This document shows, one piece after another, positions 20,401 to 30,411 of a stretch of DNA of 62,266 nt. Below the pieces are notes generated by a model. It saw only the letters and a list, made by a program, of their open reading frames with translations. It was not told the DNA's origin and did not search any database. Within the stretch, counting starts at the first letter, position 1. Each line of letters opens with the position of its first letter. The position numbers and the translations under genes are program-made. This DNA is from Vibrio tasmaniensis 1F-187 (GTDB lineage Bacteria; Pseudomonadota; Gammaproteobacteria; Enterobacterales; Vibrionaceae). The stretch is from assembly GCF_000272405.2 (NCBI RefSeq), contig NZ_AJZM02000227.1, positions 1 through 62,266 on the forward strand, given 5' to 3'.

Positions 20401-21263
20401 TCTTCATTCCAAGTCAGTTCTGAAGGTAATACCTCAACATAAGCGCTAACTGGCTTGCTATTTCGTAGCGTTAGCCAGCTATTCAAGCTCACCGTGCCCG
20501 TCTCAATGCCGGATTCTGCCTGCATATAACGAGTTAACCAAGGCATTACTGAGATACTATCCGCGCTGACATAAAACTCGCCCGTCATATCAGTTAAAGA
20601 GCCACCATCAACAAAGTTAGCACTTACTGACAAAGAGTTGAGATTAGCGTCTTTAATACTTACTACACCCTCCGCAAGGTGATGTTTACCTGAGTTTTGC
20701 CATTTTAAAGTTTCGATATCAAGCTGACGTTCTTCACCAGAGATAGTTCGATATAGAAGAGAGGAATCTTTAGCGGTCACATCCACCAAAGTTTTTAAAA
20801 GTAAATTGTCCAGCTCCTGCATCACTCGCTTGGAAGAGCCGGGGTCTTTAGGTACATCTTTACCGTTTTGCCCGGCAAATAGATCAATTGAGCGGATGTC
20901 GAGGTACATTTGATTCATGACCAAATCGGCCACGACAGGACGCATCTGCACGACCGATTGAATCAAGTCAAACTCAACTTCAACACGCTCAACAGAGAAA
21001 GCTACATCTTCTGCGTTGGGAAGGCTAGCCTTAACACCTTGCAGAGCAATAGAGGGATGAGTGTTACGCCAAAAACCACCCACATCTTGAATAGAAAACT
21101 CAAAACCGGAATGTTGGTTTACCCAAAGCTCAATTTCAGATTGATACTTATTTAAATTGGGTAAGGCTACACGCAGTGTAGTGACAGCAATGGCTAGTGT
21201 TACTAAGAGAGTAACCACTAACCATAAACATGTACGAAGAATCAGAGTAACGCTTGAACTCAC
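17391..21263 (-). CDS. yhdP: YhdP family envelope protein (AsmA-like, phospholipid transport)
   Basis: Large AsmA-like envelope protein of 1290 residues, anchored by one N-terminal transmembrane segment (residues about 8-30) with the rest in the periplasm. In E. coli YhdP, with TamB and YdbH, moves phospholipids to the outer membrane. Long stretches of alternating hydrophobic and polar residues fit the beta-taco groove of this family; the C-terminal part (GISGIQKAPFELEGQLTW, NGIFLTNDLNMDAVAGEMKIKG) is the AsmA-like/DUF3971 region. The start is a GTG at 21263, ten bases after the rng stop. A 20-bp tandem repeat covers the stop codon. Confidence 0.92.
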   Translation of the reverse strand: MSSSVTLILRTCLWLVVTLLVTLAIAVTTLRVALPNLNKYQSEIELWVNQHSGFEFSIQDVGGFWRNTHPSIALQGVKASLPNAEDVAFSVERVEVEFDLIQSVVQMRPVVADLVMNQMYLDIRSIDLFAGQNGKDVPKDPGSSKRVMQELDNLLLKTLVDVTAKDSSLLYRTISGEERQLDIETLKWQNSGKHHLAEGVVSIKDANLNSLSVSANFVDGGSLTDMTGEFYVSADSISVMPWLTRYMQAESGIETGTVSLNSWLTLRNSKPVSAYVEVLPSELTWNEDGQHDLMLESGVFKLSPIDGGWQVNGHSLNLRTDDRPWPELDVAFKWNKGPWELNVSELDVETITPLIKLMPDSSQSTQMINALAPGGIVSDIRVAMDSGIESLRYSANFSDLAIEQWELVPGFSQVSGHVFGSASEAKASLYVIDDVFPYGDVFQAPLNIKQGQVDIVWQQDENGWKLWSDKITAATPDLQVLGAFRLDFPNNASPYLSFYGEADAYNVGETWRYLPTLALGQDLTDYLSTAIQAGKADTVKLLWHGELAQYPYTNHDGIFQVWVGLEDAKFSFDTAWPLITDLQLDLLFENDAMYLDSRSAQLMDVAADRITGRIPYLGEGGHIEIEAKATASGNAVRNYMTASPLVDSVGAALTALKVSGDVSSEFQLNIPFDSEQEPRAWGYADLSGNHVEIEAPPMVLENTTGRIEFDNDVVTASGLAADLLNQGISVDFKGLNDGPGYAVDLDVLGDWDVNPLKPYVGEQWLSRLSGHAQWQSQIDIQLNDIGFTYQLDLQSDLKYLASDYPYPLAKKSLESGSARLQASGNQESITARLQLPSTKYQAEIDISGDVPELTATNLVLGRGGYKISPVVGHHALIRTDKFNADDWLSVVMEPVQPSDAVLSQMNTPTIPAPRRITFESKELILGGISWNDVDFSARKNKQAWQMEVSSQELEGDINYLPPYDLTVSLDRLHLFVPGWSDKKNQDQLLQRKAQEAPLISELDRKLHDAMPNLTLTLNDFWLQGYKVGKVDVEMARKEDRIEWNKIQVRSGGNKADISGWWELQGDKSHSSLTLDVEGENNSELMERFGITSGIQKAPFELEGQLTWDGSPWGIKMDTLDGNVKTQFGKGIISDVSGAARLLGLFSLDSIIRKMQLDFSDVFDNGMAFNSITGTGEIQNGIFLTNDLNMDAVAGEMKIKGIANLNTREVDAEVNFTPDITSGIPVLTAFAVTPQTALYVLAVTTVISPVVEVFTQVNYSVKGPLDSPTVSELSRSSGEFQLPEKLRKLAE

Positions 21264-21273
21264 AAAATATCCA

Positions 21274-22743
21274 TTACATCATAACAACATCAAACTGCTC
21301 TTGTATGTACAGAGGCTCAGCCTGGATTTTAACTTGCTTACCAATAAACACTTCAAGCTCAGCAAGCGCGTGAGATTCCTCGCCTTCTAACGCCTCGGCA
21401 ACGGCAGCCGCCGCATAAACAACAAACTTATCGGCGTCATACGCGCGATTCACTCGTGTGATCTCTCGAAGAATTTCATAACAAACGGTTTCAACTGTCT
21501 TCACGCTACCGCGACCTTCACAAGCAGGGCAGCTAGAACACAGAATATGCTCAATACTTTCACGAGTACGTTTACGAGTCATCTCAACCAAACCAAGCTG
21601 TGTGAAGCCATTAATGTTGGTTTTCACACGGTCTTTGTCTAATGCAGCTTCTAAAGAAGTTAGTACTCGCTTACGGTGTTCTTCAGACAGCATATCAATA
21701 AAATCGATAATGATGATGCCGCCTAAGTTACGAAGGCGAAGTTGACGAGCAATAGCTTGTGTCGCTTCGACGTTAGTATTGAAAATCGTCTCTTCTAGAT
21801 TACGACGACCAACAAAGGCACCAGTATTGATGTCGACGGTTGTCATCGCTTCTGTTTGGTCGATAATCAGATACCCACCAGACTTCAATTCGACTTTGCG
21901 ATCCAATGAACGTTGAATTTCGTTCTCGGTATCGTACATATCAAAGATAGGCTTATCACCTTCATACAACTCAAGCTTGTCTGTTAGCTCAGGCACGTAT
22001 TCAGAAGTAAACTCTTTTAGATTTTCATATTCTAGACGAGAATCGACCTGAATCTTGCTCAGCTCAGTACCGACAAAATCACGTAAGATACGTTGGCTTA
22101 AGCACAACTCACCATACAAGCGAGTACGAGCTTTGTGCTTACCACGACGTTCTAACACCTTTAGCCATAATCGCTTCAAGAATGCGGCATCTTGCGCCAA
22201 CTCATTTGAATCTGCGCCTTCTGCTGCCGTGCGGATGATAAAGCCACCGTGCTCGTCACAGTAACGAGACACGACTTTTTTTAGGCGGTTGCGTTCTGAC
22301 TCACTATCAATTCTCTGAGAAACACCAACGTGGCTTGCGCCCGGCATGAATACCAGATAACGAGATGGCAAAGTAATGTCTGTGGTTAGACGGGCACCTT
22401 TGGTACCAAGAGGATCTTTGACCACTTGAACGACAATATCTTGCCCTTGGCGAACAAGCTCTGAAATATCACGAACCTGAAATTGCTTCTTTTCATTCTC
22501 AGCAACACATTCAGTGTGGGGGACAATATCAGAGGCGTGCAAAAAAGCTGCTTTATCAAGGCCAATATCCACAAATGCCGCCTGCATTCCAGGCAAAACA
22601 CGGCTTACACGTCCTTTGTAGATATTTCCTACGATCCCGCGTCGAGCATCTCGTTCGACATGGATCTCTTGAAGAGCTCCCCCTTCAATCATGGCCACAC
22701 GAGTCTCACTCGGGGTCACGTTCAGCAACAATTCAGCACTCAT
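21274..22743 (-). CDS. rng: Ribonuclease G
   Basis: Endoribonuclease of the RNase E/G family, processing the 5' end of 16S rRNA and degrading some mRNAs. 489 residues, the same as E. coli RNase G. The S1 domain lies near residues 38-120, the sensor and catalytic part around residues 280-350 (DQTEAMTTVDINTGAFVG and GGIIIIDFIDM, with the metal-binding aspartates), and the zinc link CSSCPACEGRG near residue 404. It lacks the long C-terminal scaffold of RNase E. Part of the mreBCD-maf-rng-yhdP cluster, 20 bp after maf. Confidence 0.97.
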   Translation of the reverse strand: MSAELLLNVTPSETRVAMIEGGALQEIHVERDARRGIVGNIYKGRVSRVLPGMQAAFVDIGLDKAAFLHASDIVPHTECVAENEKKQFQVRDISELVRQGQDIVVQVVKDPLGTKGARLTTDITLPSRYLVFMPGASHVGVSQRIDSESERNRLKKVVSRYCDEHGGFIIRTAAEGADSNELAQDAAFLKRLWLKVLERRGKHKARTRLYGELCLSQRILRDFVGTELSKIQVDSRLEYENLKEFTSEYVPELTDKLELYEGDKPIFDMYDTENEIQRSLDRKVELKSGGYLIIDQTEAMTTVDINTGAFVGRRNLEETIFNTNVEATQAIARQLRLRNLGGIIIIDFIDMLSEEHRKRVLTSLEAALDKDRVKTNINGFTQLGLVEMTRKRTRESIEHILCSSCPACEGRGSVKTVETVCYEILREITRVNRAYDADKFVVYAAAAVAEALEGEESHALAELEVFIGKQVKIQAEPLYIQEQFDVVMM

Positions 22744-22763
22744 GGTGCACCTCAGATTAGTAA

Positions 22764-23396
22764 TTATAAGAATTCTTGCAGTAGCTGGTCCGTTTCAAAT
22801 AAAGGTAAGCCGACAACGGCGTAATAACTACCTTCGATTCGGGTAACAAAGCGTCCGCCCAAACCTTGGATCCCATAGCTACCAGCTTTATCGCATGGCT
22901 CCCCTGTTTGCCAGTATTGTTCTATTTCTTTTTCACTGAGGGGTTTAAACCATACGTCGGTAATAATGATTTCTGTCTTTTGTTTTTCTTCCGATACAAC
23001 AGAAACTGCCGTCATCACTTGGTGACGATCATTCGCTAACTGAGTAAGCATACGCTTAGAGTCAGCAAGGTCTATTGGCTTCTCGAGCACTTGCCCTTGG
23101 CTTACGACGACTGTGTCAGAGCCCAGAACCACTGTTTCAGAATCAAGAGAACTAGCAACTACAGTATCAGAACCAGAAGCAACATGCTGTTTTTCAGAAG
23201 GGTTACCTTTCAATAAAGACAACGCAGCTAAGGCTTTATCTAAAGATAGTCGCTTAACGTACTCTTCGGCGGTTTCTTGAGCGTGTTTACACTCTTCGAC
23301 ATCAGTTACAAGGACAGAAAACTCATAACCGAGTTGAGATAACAATTCTTTGCGGCGTGGAGAGCCGGATGCCAAAACTAAATGTTTCTTTTCCAT
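22764..23396 (-). CDS. maf: Maf-type nucleotide pyrophosphatase with internal repeat
   Basis: House-cleaning enzyme that hydrolyses dTTP, UTP and modified nucleotides to monophosphates (YhdE-type). 210 residues from ATG 23396; a GTG at 23402 is possible. Signature motifs are present: LASGSPRRKELL at the N-terminus, LGSDTVVV with the catalytic aspartate, EKP, and DKAGSYGIQGLGG. Compared with E. coli YhdE there is an insertion of about 20 residues just before the catalytic segment, in which the GSDTVV block occurs once more and an SETVV block intervenes. It follows mreD closely, so it belongs to the mre operon. Confidence 0.92.
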   Translation of the reverse strand: MEKKHLVLASGSPRRKELLSQLGYEFSVLVTDVEECKHAQETAEEYVKRLSLDKALAALSLLKGNPSEKQHVASGSDTVVASSLDSETVVLGSDTVVVSQGQVLEKPIDLADSKRMLTQLANDRHQVMTAVSVVSEEKQKTEIIITDVWFKPLSEKEIEQYWQTGEPCDKAGSYGIQGLGGRFVTRIEGSYYAVVGLPLFETDQLLQEFL

Positions 23397-23403
23397 CGTC
23401 ACT

Positions 23404-23892
23404 CTACCTTACATGCCAATGGCGACGTACACGTCTCATTAATAAAAACATCCAAGGCCAAAGTATACAGTTTATCAATGCGCTCCATAGCGATAACGGA
23501 TTGAAAACGACATCTTGGATCAAATATTCACCAAAGAATATCAGCACTTCAAACAACACTGTTAAGGCTGCAATGATTATCGCTTGCTGCCATAGCGCCA
23601 TATTTCGAATCACGAGGAAGTTCATTGCAATAATGTACATTACTATTGCCATCATCATGCCTCTAATACCGAGAGTCGAACCGATCAAAAGGTCCCACAA
23701 TAAGCCCAGTACTAGAGCACTACCAACGTTAACTCTGTAAGGTAACGCTAAAACCCAATAGCAGGTAACCAGTAATAACCAAGATGGCCTGAATAGGTCT
23801 AAACTACCCGGCCAAGGGATCGTTTGTAGAATAAGTGCTATCAAAAATGAGCAGCCAATTACGACTTTGCTTCTTAAAACGCTATTGGCCAT
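23404..23892 (-). CDS. mreD: Rod shape-determining protein MreD
   Basis: Inner-membrane component of the elongasome, working with MreB, MreC, RodA and PBP2. 162 residues from ATG 23892, which overlaps the end of mreC and gives the usual MANS start; the GTG at 23898 would add two residues. Five hydrophobic spans are visible, with the family motif LFRPSWLLLVTCYWVLALPYRVNVG (split across residues about 33-57) and WPWMFLLMRRVR at the C-terminus. Translational coupling with mreC is likely. Confidence 0.95.
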   Translation of the reverse strand: MANSVLRSKVVIGCSFLIALILQTIPWPGSLDLFRPSWLLLVTCYWVLALPYRVNVGSALVLGLLWDLLIGSTLGIRGMMMAIVMYIIAMNFLVIRNMALWQQAIIIAALTVLFEVLIFFGEYLIQDVVFNPLSLWSALINCILWPWMFLLMRRVRRHWHVR

Positions 23893-24769
23893 TTTCACCT
23901 TCTAACAATGCTTGTTCGATACTGGATTGTTCTGCTTGCATCTGTTTATTTTCATCAGGCCACACAAGCAACAAGTATCTGAGCTTATCAAACTCAACTA
24001 CAGGTTCTGCTTTAATAACGGCGAACTCACGCTTCGGATCATAATCAACGGCAGTCACATAAGCGACTGGGTAACCCTCTGGATATACACCACCAAGTCC
24101 AGATGTCACCAGCAGATCTTCTTCTTGTATGTCAGTACTGGTTGGAATGTGCTCTAACTGGATCTCATCAATCATGCCATTACCAGAAGCAATAACACGT
24201 ATATCGTTACGAATAACCTGAACAGGAATTGCGTTATTTGCATCAGTCAGTAGCAAAACACGACTATTATGAGCAGCAACAAAAGTGACTTGACCAACAA
24301 TGCCTTTTTCATTGATCACAGGCTGACCTTCGTACACTCCATCAATCTGACCTTTGTCGATCACGACTTGATGTCGGTATGGTGAAGTATCCACCGCCAT
24401 AACCTCTGTGACGACCTTCTTCTCATCACGAATAAACGGAGAGCCTAATAGCTTGCGAAGGCGCTTGTTTTCTTCTTGATATTGCTCAAGCAGAATCAAC
24501 TCGCTCTTCAGTCGCAAGACTTCTCGTTTAATATTATGGTTGGATTCAATGAGCCCTTTACGAGTACTAAAACGGTCGTATACGCCATCAAACATGGTGC
24601 GAGGCAAATTAGCGGCATACTGAATTGGCGCAACCATGCTGTTTAATAGATAGCGGACATTTGAGAATGCATCTAAACGACTATCAGCCAGCATAAGGCT
24701 GGCTGATAATGTTACAGCAAAAAACAGGCGCAATTGTAGAGAGGGACCTCTACCAAAAATTGGCTTCAT
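23882..24769 (-). CDS. mreC: Rod shape-determining protein MreC
   Basis: Periplasmic scaffold of the elongasome, 295 residues. One N-terminal transmembrane segment (residues about 10-28) is followed by a coiled coil (residues about 65-105, rich in Lys, Arg, Glu and Leu) and a beta-rich domain with TSPYRHQVVIDKGQIDGVYEG and VTSGLGGVYPEGYPVAYV, both typical of MreC. A perfect 14-bp stem-loop separates it from mreB; mreD overlaps its end. Confidence 0.96.
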   Translation of the reverse strand: MKPIFGRGPSLQLRLFFAVTLSASLMLADSRLDAFSNVRYLLNSMVAPIQYAANLPRTMFDGVYDRFSTRKGLIESNHNIKREVLRLKSELILLEQYQEENKRLRKLLGSPFIRDEKKVVTEVMAVDTSPYRHQVVIDKGQIDGVYEGQPVINEKGIVGQVTFVAAHNSRVLLLTDANNAIPVQVIRNDIRVIASGNGMIDEIQLEHIPTSTDIQEEDLLVTSGLGGVYPEGYPVAYVTAVDYDPKREFAVIKAEPVVEFDKLRYLLLVWPDENKQMQAEQSSIEQALLEGENGQ

Positions 24770-24811
24770 TCTATATTTGGTCCTAGAGCGACATTTGATC
24801 CTATAGACAAG

Positions 24812-24857
24812 GTGTTAGGCTCTTTACATAAAACTAGATAAGAAAAGAGCCTAACAC
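24812..24857 (-). promoter_or_regulatory. 14-bp perfect stem-loop between mreB and mreC
   Basis: GTGTTAGGCTCTTT (24812-24825) pairs fully with AAAGAGCCTAACAC (24844-24857), with an 18-nt AT-rich loop. On the transcribed (minus) strand no T run follows directly, so it looks more like an attenuator, processing or mRNA-stability element than a full terminator. It begins 7 bp after the mreB stop. Confidence 0.75.
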
Positions 24858-24863
24858 TAGATA

Positions 24864-25916
<1,053 letters not shown>

Positions 25917-25959
25917 TCATCCTGCAAGAATTAGAAGACAAAAATTGCACTAAATGTAC

Positions 25960-25988
25960 CAATGCCTTGCTGTCACGGCAAGGCATTG
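25960..25988. terminator. Hairpin between mshQ and mreB
   Basis: CAATGCCTTGC (25960-25970) pairs perfectly with GCAAGGCATTG (25978-25988) around TGTCACG. It probably ends the msh transcript, although on the minus strand the nearest T run lies about 15 bases further on. Confidence 0.6.
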
Positions 25989-26055
25989 AAGTATAAACAT
26001 GGACTGAAACCCACAATTTCTTACAGATTCCTAACTTAACAGCCAAAAAATCATA

Positions 26056-29000
26056 TTATTGCTGACCTATTAAGCCACTTTCACCTCGGTAGATCACACG
26101 ATCGTTCCCGCGATGGATACCAAAGGTGACTACTGTTGATGGATCTTCTTCACCGTCAACTTCAACTCGATTCGCATCTTGCCAACGATAACGAAGCCAA
26201 GGAGCAACATTTCCACCACGATTCAGCTCTAACCAAAGTTGAGTTTGCTGTCGGATCGGATTTGACTGAGCCACCTGTATTGAATTAGATATACCATTCA
26301 CAACACCACCACCCCCTGAAAAATTTACATCAGCGGCCGTAGCTCCCGTTTCAACCCAAATATCTCGGTTGTCACCTTCCGTATTTATACCGGCTAAATT
26401 AGTCGAGTTATCACCTTCATGAGTGACAAAACTTGTTCCATCCCAATGCTCAATACGAAGCGGAATATTCATACCACCTCCAGCGACACTACCAACACTA
26501 TCCATGACCGCACGACCAAAGCGAATAGTAGGCTGAACCGTTAGTAATCGAGGAGTACCATTATAGTGATAGCTAATAGGATCGACGTTGTTCCCCACAG
26601 CATCAATTGAAATCGTCGAGGTTGCACTTACCGCGGTATTGAATGGTCCATCCTCATAGCCATCAACCGATGATGCTTTAGCCCAACACAACTCGCTAGC
26701 ACAGTTAGTAGAAGGCGAATTCTCATGTAGCGTAAATGTGCCAATACTCTTATCCGAGGCGGAAGCCCACGACTTACTCGGAGTCCCAGAATGAAAACGA
26801 CTGACAAAAACAGGGTTAGCCTCATACAAAGCAAAGTTAGCGGTAATTGTTGGATTAAAATATCCATAGTTCTTCACCGCAGTGAGTTGTAGACTCAGTG
26901 CTTCCACATCAAATGTAACGCCGTCAAAAGGCTGATTCATGTATGCATATGATTGATTTCCCGGGTAATCCCACACCGCATTGTTCACCACTTGAAAATA
27001 TTTAGGATAAAAACGACCAGCGGTTGTTTTATAACCTGGCACCGTCATCCCATTCAGGTAGTCCGGTTTGTCTGCCCATAGTTTAATGCTACCTACTTCA
27101 GACCAAGCTAAGCTCTTATACGCGTAGCCATTCAACCACATATCAGCAGGGATAGGTTGCGGTGACAATTCATCACCACTGTTTTTATTACCAACGCTTA
27201 ATACGCCATTATGGCCATTACTCGGGCTTTCAAGAGCATAATTGACATACACAACTTCATCATCAAAGCCAGATACTGAAAGAGCCCTACATAAATCCCC
27301 CGAAAATGAACTGTCAATGAGACCGTCATTATTACGATCAGCACTAGGCTCCCAAGCTATCGCACTAACCGCTAAGTAAGCAGTATTACCTGCGGCGATA
27401 AATGAAGCTCCTCCTGTTGAGCTACCGGAAGGGAATGGGGCATTTGGTACACCGGAGTTATCTTGGCAACTCACCAAAGCAAATGGCCTAACATACACAT
27501 CAATAGAACTCTGTAAGCCTTTCCAATTGGGTATAGATTGATTCGAGGGCTGCCAGTCAGCATCTGCCAAATGAAGTTTTATATGACCAGCCGACCAGTA
27601 TTGAGAAGTCAGTTTTGCAACACCATTTTTAAAGGCAATATTGTTCACTTTGGTTCCATTTAAAGGTGAACTACCGACCTTGATGCTATACGAATTGAGA
27701 AATAGCTCATTATTCCAACCACTATTGCCTTGAGTTATCTGCTCATAGGAAGCATAAAGCGATTTAGCTCCATCATAATCCGATATTTTCTGACACGCCC
27801 TTGGGTTAGCCGCTCCTGATGCCACTGCGGTAACTTCGGTCTCAAATGTTCGGAAAGCAACCTGCCCCTTACCTCCATCAACCCTTTGTTTATCTTCAAT
27901 TTTAAATCCATAAGGTACAAATTGATAAGGTCCACCTGTTGCACTTATGTTACTTTGCCCTCGAATCGAAGCAGAAATTGAAACCGGAGATAGACCAATA
28001 CTTGACAGGGATTTGGTGTAAGTAGCCATCTGCCCTGCGACGAAATCATGAGTCAATGACGTAGAGCAGGAGTTATCAGAATTTAACCAACACGCATCAC
28101 CCGAGCTGTTATTTGGAATAGTAACATCAAGCGTCCCAGTGTAATTATTGACAGGTTGCTTGGTTATTTTATCGACCAACTTAAAGTTTATAGGAATACC
28201 GGTACAAGCTAACCCAGAGCTAGAGCCTGGAGTAATAACCAACTCTGGCTCAGAAAAACATTGGCTTTCCCCGGTAATCTGAGATGCTCCACTCATATGA
28301 AGGTCACGAACGGTAACCGCACCGTACACATGTGATCCATTAGATAACCGAACCTCCCCCTCGCTGTAAATCAATGCTTTGATTTGTGATTGACTGGATA
28401 AATCCATTTCACAACCATATGCAGGGCACGTTTGTCCAGATGAACCTTTAGTAGGGTCATACCCAACTATTACAAGGTTATCTGCATTACCTGAATTATT
28501 AATCCTTGAATTATTCGATAAATTTAAGTATCGAGTATGAATAATCACCTTCCCTTGAATATTCAAGGAAGAGTGGGTATTGATATTCAAAGAATTAAAA
28601 TAGTAGTCGCCAGCAGTCAGTGTCACGGTTGACTGACCAATTGATAAGCTCTTTTGAGATAAAGGTGTTAACGTTTTTGTTGTATTCCAGATATCACTAC
28701 CTGAATTTGTTATCAGGAAATCATCCAGTTTAGATTGTACAATTTGCTTTGTGGGATCGTTAGTACACGATATCCCATCACATTTCACTGCATTCCCAAA
28801 TTGAGCACTTCCAAACCCGACCTTTCTTTGGCCAGCCTCCAATAACGCATTGGTAATTTTAGATTGGTTCCACATCTCAATACTGCTACCTGACGAGTTT
28901 CTCCAACCTTGAACTGCAGAAGGAAAAGCCGAACAGTAGTTTTTCGTAAACTTAGGGAGCTTATTGACTTGAAAAGCAAAGTACCCGATCTTTTCGTCAG

Positions 29001-30411
29001 TATGAGACCTCCATCCTTTTGAACCACTCAGAGACAGATCTTCATCAACAACAAGTCCTACTTGATAGTCATTATCGTCACTGCCGTTATGCTTCACGCT
29101 ACAAAGTCTCAACCAACCACCTTGACCTCCTTTACGGGTGACTTTACTTGCGACAATTCCAGGTAGGGACTGATATTCGTTTTCAAGATCATGCATATCA
29201 TTACAAGATTTAAGGATAGGTTTTGAGGATCCGCTGTCATCATCAAGAGAAATGCGGCCAAACTCATAATTAATTCCGTTTGACGTGCCATCATGTTCAT
29301 CTGAAATTAAAAACGCTATTTTTTCTGGCTGAGAAGGCGGGTTATTTGTATCCACACGAGTCAGCTCTAAATAGAATTTGGCACTCGTTTGATTTACGTC
29401 ATCAATGCCGGCAGTTAACCATCGGTTCGTCGAGCTATTAATCTGAGCAAATACAACGGGATCATCATCCCCTATTCGATGTGAGCTAAACCTTGAATAA
29501 GGGACTGACTCCCACTTAGGATCGCTTTTTTTTCCATGCGCTTGATACGCTTTGGTATCGAGGTAACCTGCAATTGCCTTATGTCCATCACTGAATGTTA
29601 TAGTGCCGGGTTCAACCACAAGGTAACTAATCGAAGACATTGGTTTTGAAGCAAGATTGTAATTCCAGTGTTGAGGAGCAACTTCTTGGTGGAATGTCGC
29701 TTGCGTTGAACTGATGTTTTTTATAGAAAGTGTTGCAGGCGCATCACTATCAGGATTAACAGGATCAATCGTTGGCATAAGAAATACCAATGGAGTCGTT
29801 CTATAGGTTTTATTGAAGGTGATCGTGCAATCGCTAGCTTTACAGTTGGCTGAGTCCAAACGACCGAACTCAAAGCGAGCATCATCAAATTTTGTTACGG
29901 GTGGAGGAGGTAATGCTCCACAGCTACCACTACTAATACAATATTTATCGCTATCGTAAAATTGTGTTCCTTTTAAGTTCAATCTCAAATATGGGTAAAA
30001 TTTATCAACACCTGTTTTTTGAGACAAATTGATCGCAAAAGGAGAACCTTTTACTACTCCATCAACAGAGTAGGTAATTATGCCTTTAATATGCCTAGCA
30101 TTATAATTTGAAGTTCGTGTAAATTTAACTTGGAAAGTTCTTTGTTTTCTTTCTGATACATAGTCTCTTTCATAAACATTAGAGCTATAACCTTGATAAA
30201 CAGTATCATCGGTCCAAATTGGGAAATAGTAAGTTCCTTCCAAACGAGCACGATTTTTTCCATCAGAATCAATTTGAAAAGTGAAACAAAAACCATTTCG
30301 AGCATCTACCCATGCCCCTTTAGATAAACACTGATTAGCCAATGCATTAGTTTGAAACAACACACTAAAAAGAATAAAAAATACGAGGCTAACTCTACTA
30401 AGTAGGCGCAT
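26056..30411 (-). CDS. mshQ: MSHA biogenesis protein MshQ
   Basis: Last and largest gene of the msh locus, 1451 residues, starting directly after the mshP stop codon. A signal peptide (residues 1-25) marks it as exported. The middle holds an asparagine/serine-rich solenoid-like part (about residues 590-710, repeats of the LSNNS and LHMSGAS kind) and the C-terminal half (about residues 830-1440) resembles the DUF6701 domain of MshQ proteins. Paired cysteines are scattered through it. Its exact role in MSHA pili is not established; a surface or tip-associated adhesin is a reasonable guess. The 5' half is visibly more AT-rich than neighbouring genes. Confidence 0.85.
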   Translation of the reverse strand: MRLLSRVSLVFFILFSVLFQTNALANQCLSKGAWVDARNGFCFTFQIDSDGKNRARLEGTYYFPIWTDDTVYQGYSSNVYERDYVSERKQRTFQVKFTRTSNYNARHIKGIITYSVDGVVKGSPFAINLSQKTGVDKFYPYLRLNLKGTQFYDSDKYCISSGSCGALPPPPVTKFDDARFEFGRLDSANCKASDCTITFNKTYRTTPLVFLMPTIDPVNPDSDAPATLSIKNISSTQATFHQEVAPQHWNYNLASKPMSSISYLVVEPGTITFSDGHKAIAGYLDTKAYQAHGKKSDPKWESVPYSRFSSHRIGDDDPVVFAQINSSTNRWLTAGIDDVNQTSAKFYLELTRVDTNNPPSQPEKIAFLISDEHDGTSNGINYEFGRISLDDDSGSSKPILKSCNDMHDLENEYQSLPGIVASKVTRKGGQGGWLRLCSVKHNGSDDNDYQVGLVVDEDLSLSGSKGWRSHTDEKIGYFAFQVNKLPKFTKNYCSAFPSAVQGWRNSSGSSIEMWNQSKITNALLEAGQRKVGFGSAQFGNAVKCDGISCTNDPTKQIVQSKLDDFLITNSGSDIWNTTKTLTPLSQKSLSIGQSTVTLTAGDYYFNSLNINTHSSLNIQGKVIIHTRYLNLSNNSRINNSGNADNLVIVGYDPTKGSSGQTCPAYGCEMDLSSQSQIKALIYSEGEVRLSNGSHVYGAVTVRDLHMSGASQITGESQCFSEPELVITPGSSSGLACTGIPINFKLVDKITKQPVNNYTGTLDVTIPNNSSGDACWLNSDNSCSTSLTHDFVAGQMATYTKSLSSIGLSPVSISASIRGQSNISATGGPYQFVPYGFKIEDKQRVDGGKGQVAFRTFETEVTAVASGAANPRACQKISDYDGAKSLYASYEQITQGNSGWNNELFLNSYSIKVGSSPLNGTKVNNIAFKNGVAKLTSQYWSAGHIKLHLADADWQPSNQSIPNWKGLQSSIDVYVRPFALVSCQDNSGVPNAPFPSGSSTGGASFIAAGNTAYLAVSAIAWEPSADRNNDGLIDSSFSGDLCRALSVSGFDDEVVYVNYALESPSNGHNGVLSVGNKNSGDELSPQPIPADMWLNGYAYKSLAWSEVGSIKLWADKPDYLNGMTVPGYKTTAGRFYPKYFQVVNNAVWDYPGNQSYAYMNQPFDGVTFDVEALSLQLTAVKNYGYFNPTITANFALYEANPVFVSRFHSGTPSKSWASASDKSIGTFTLHENSPSTNCASELCWAKASSVDGYEDGPFNTAVSATSTISIDAVGNNVDPISYHYNGTPRLLTVQPTIRFGRAVMDSVGSVAGGGMNIPLRIEHWDGTSFVTHEGDNSTNLAGINTEGDNRDIWVETGATAADVNFSGGGGVVNGISNSIQVAQSNPIRQQTQLWLELNRGGNVAPWLRYRWQDANRVEVDGEEDPSTVVTFGIHRGNDRVIYRGESGLIGQQ

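Noticed and set aside
23357..23740. 127-codon plus-strand ORF opposite maf and mreD
   Set aside because: Crosses two well-supported genes and resembles the antisense of membrane-protein codons.
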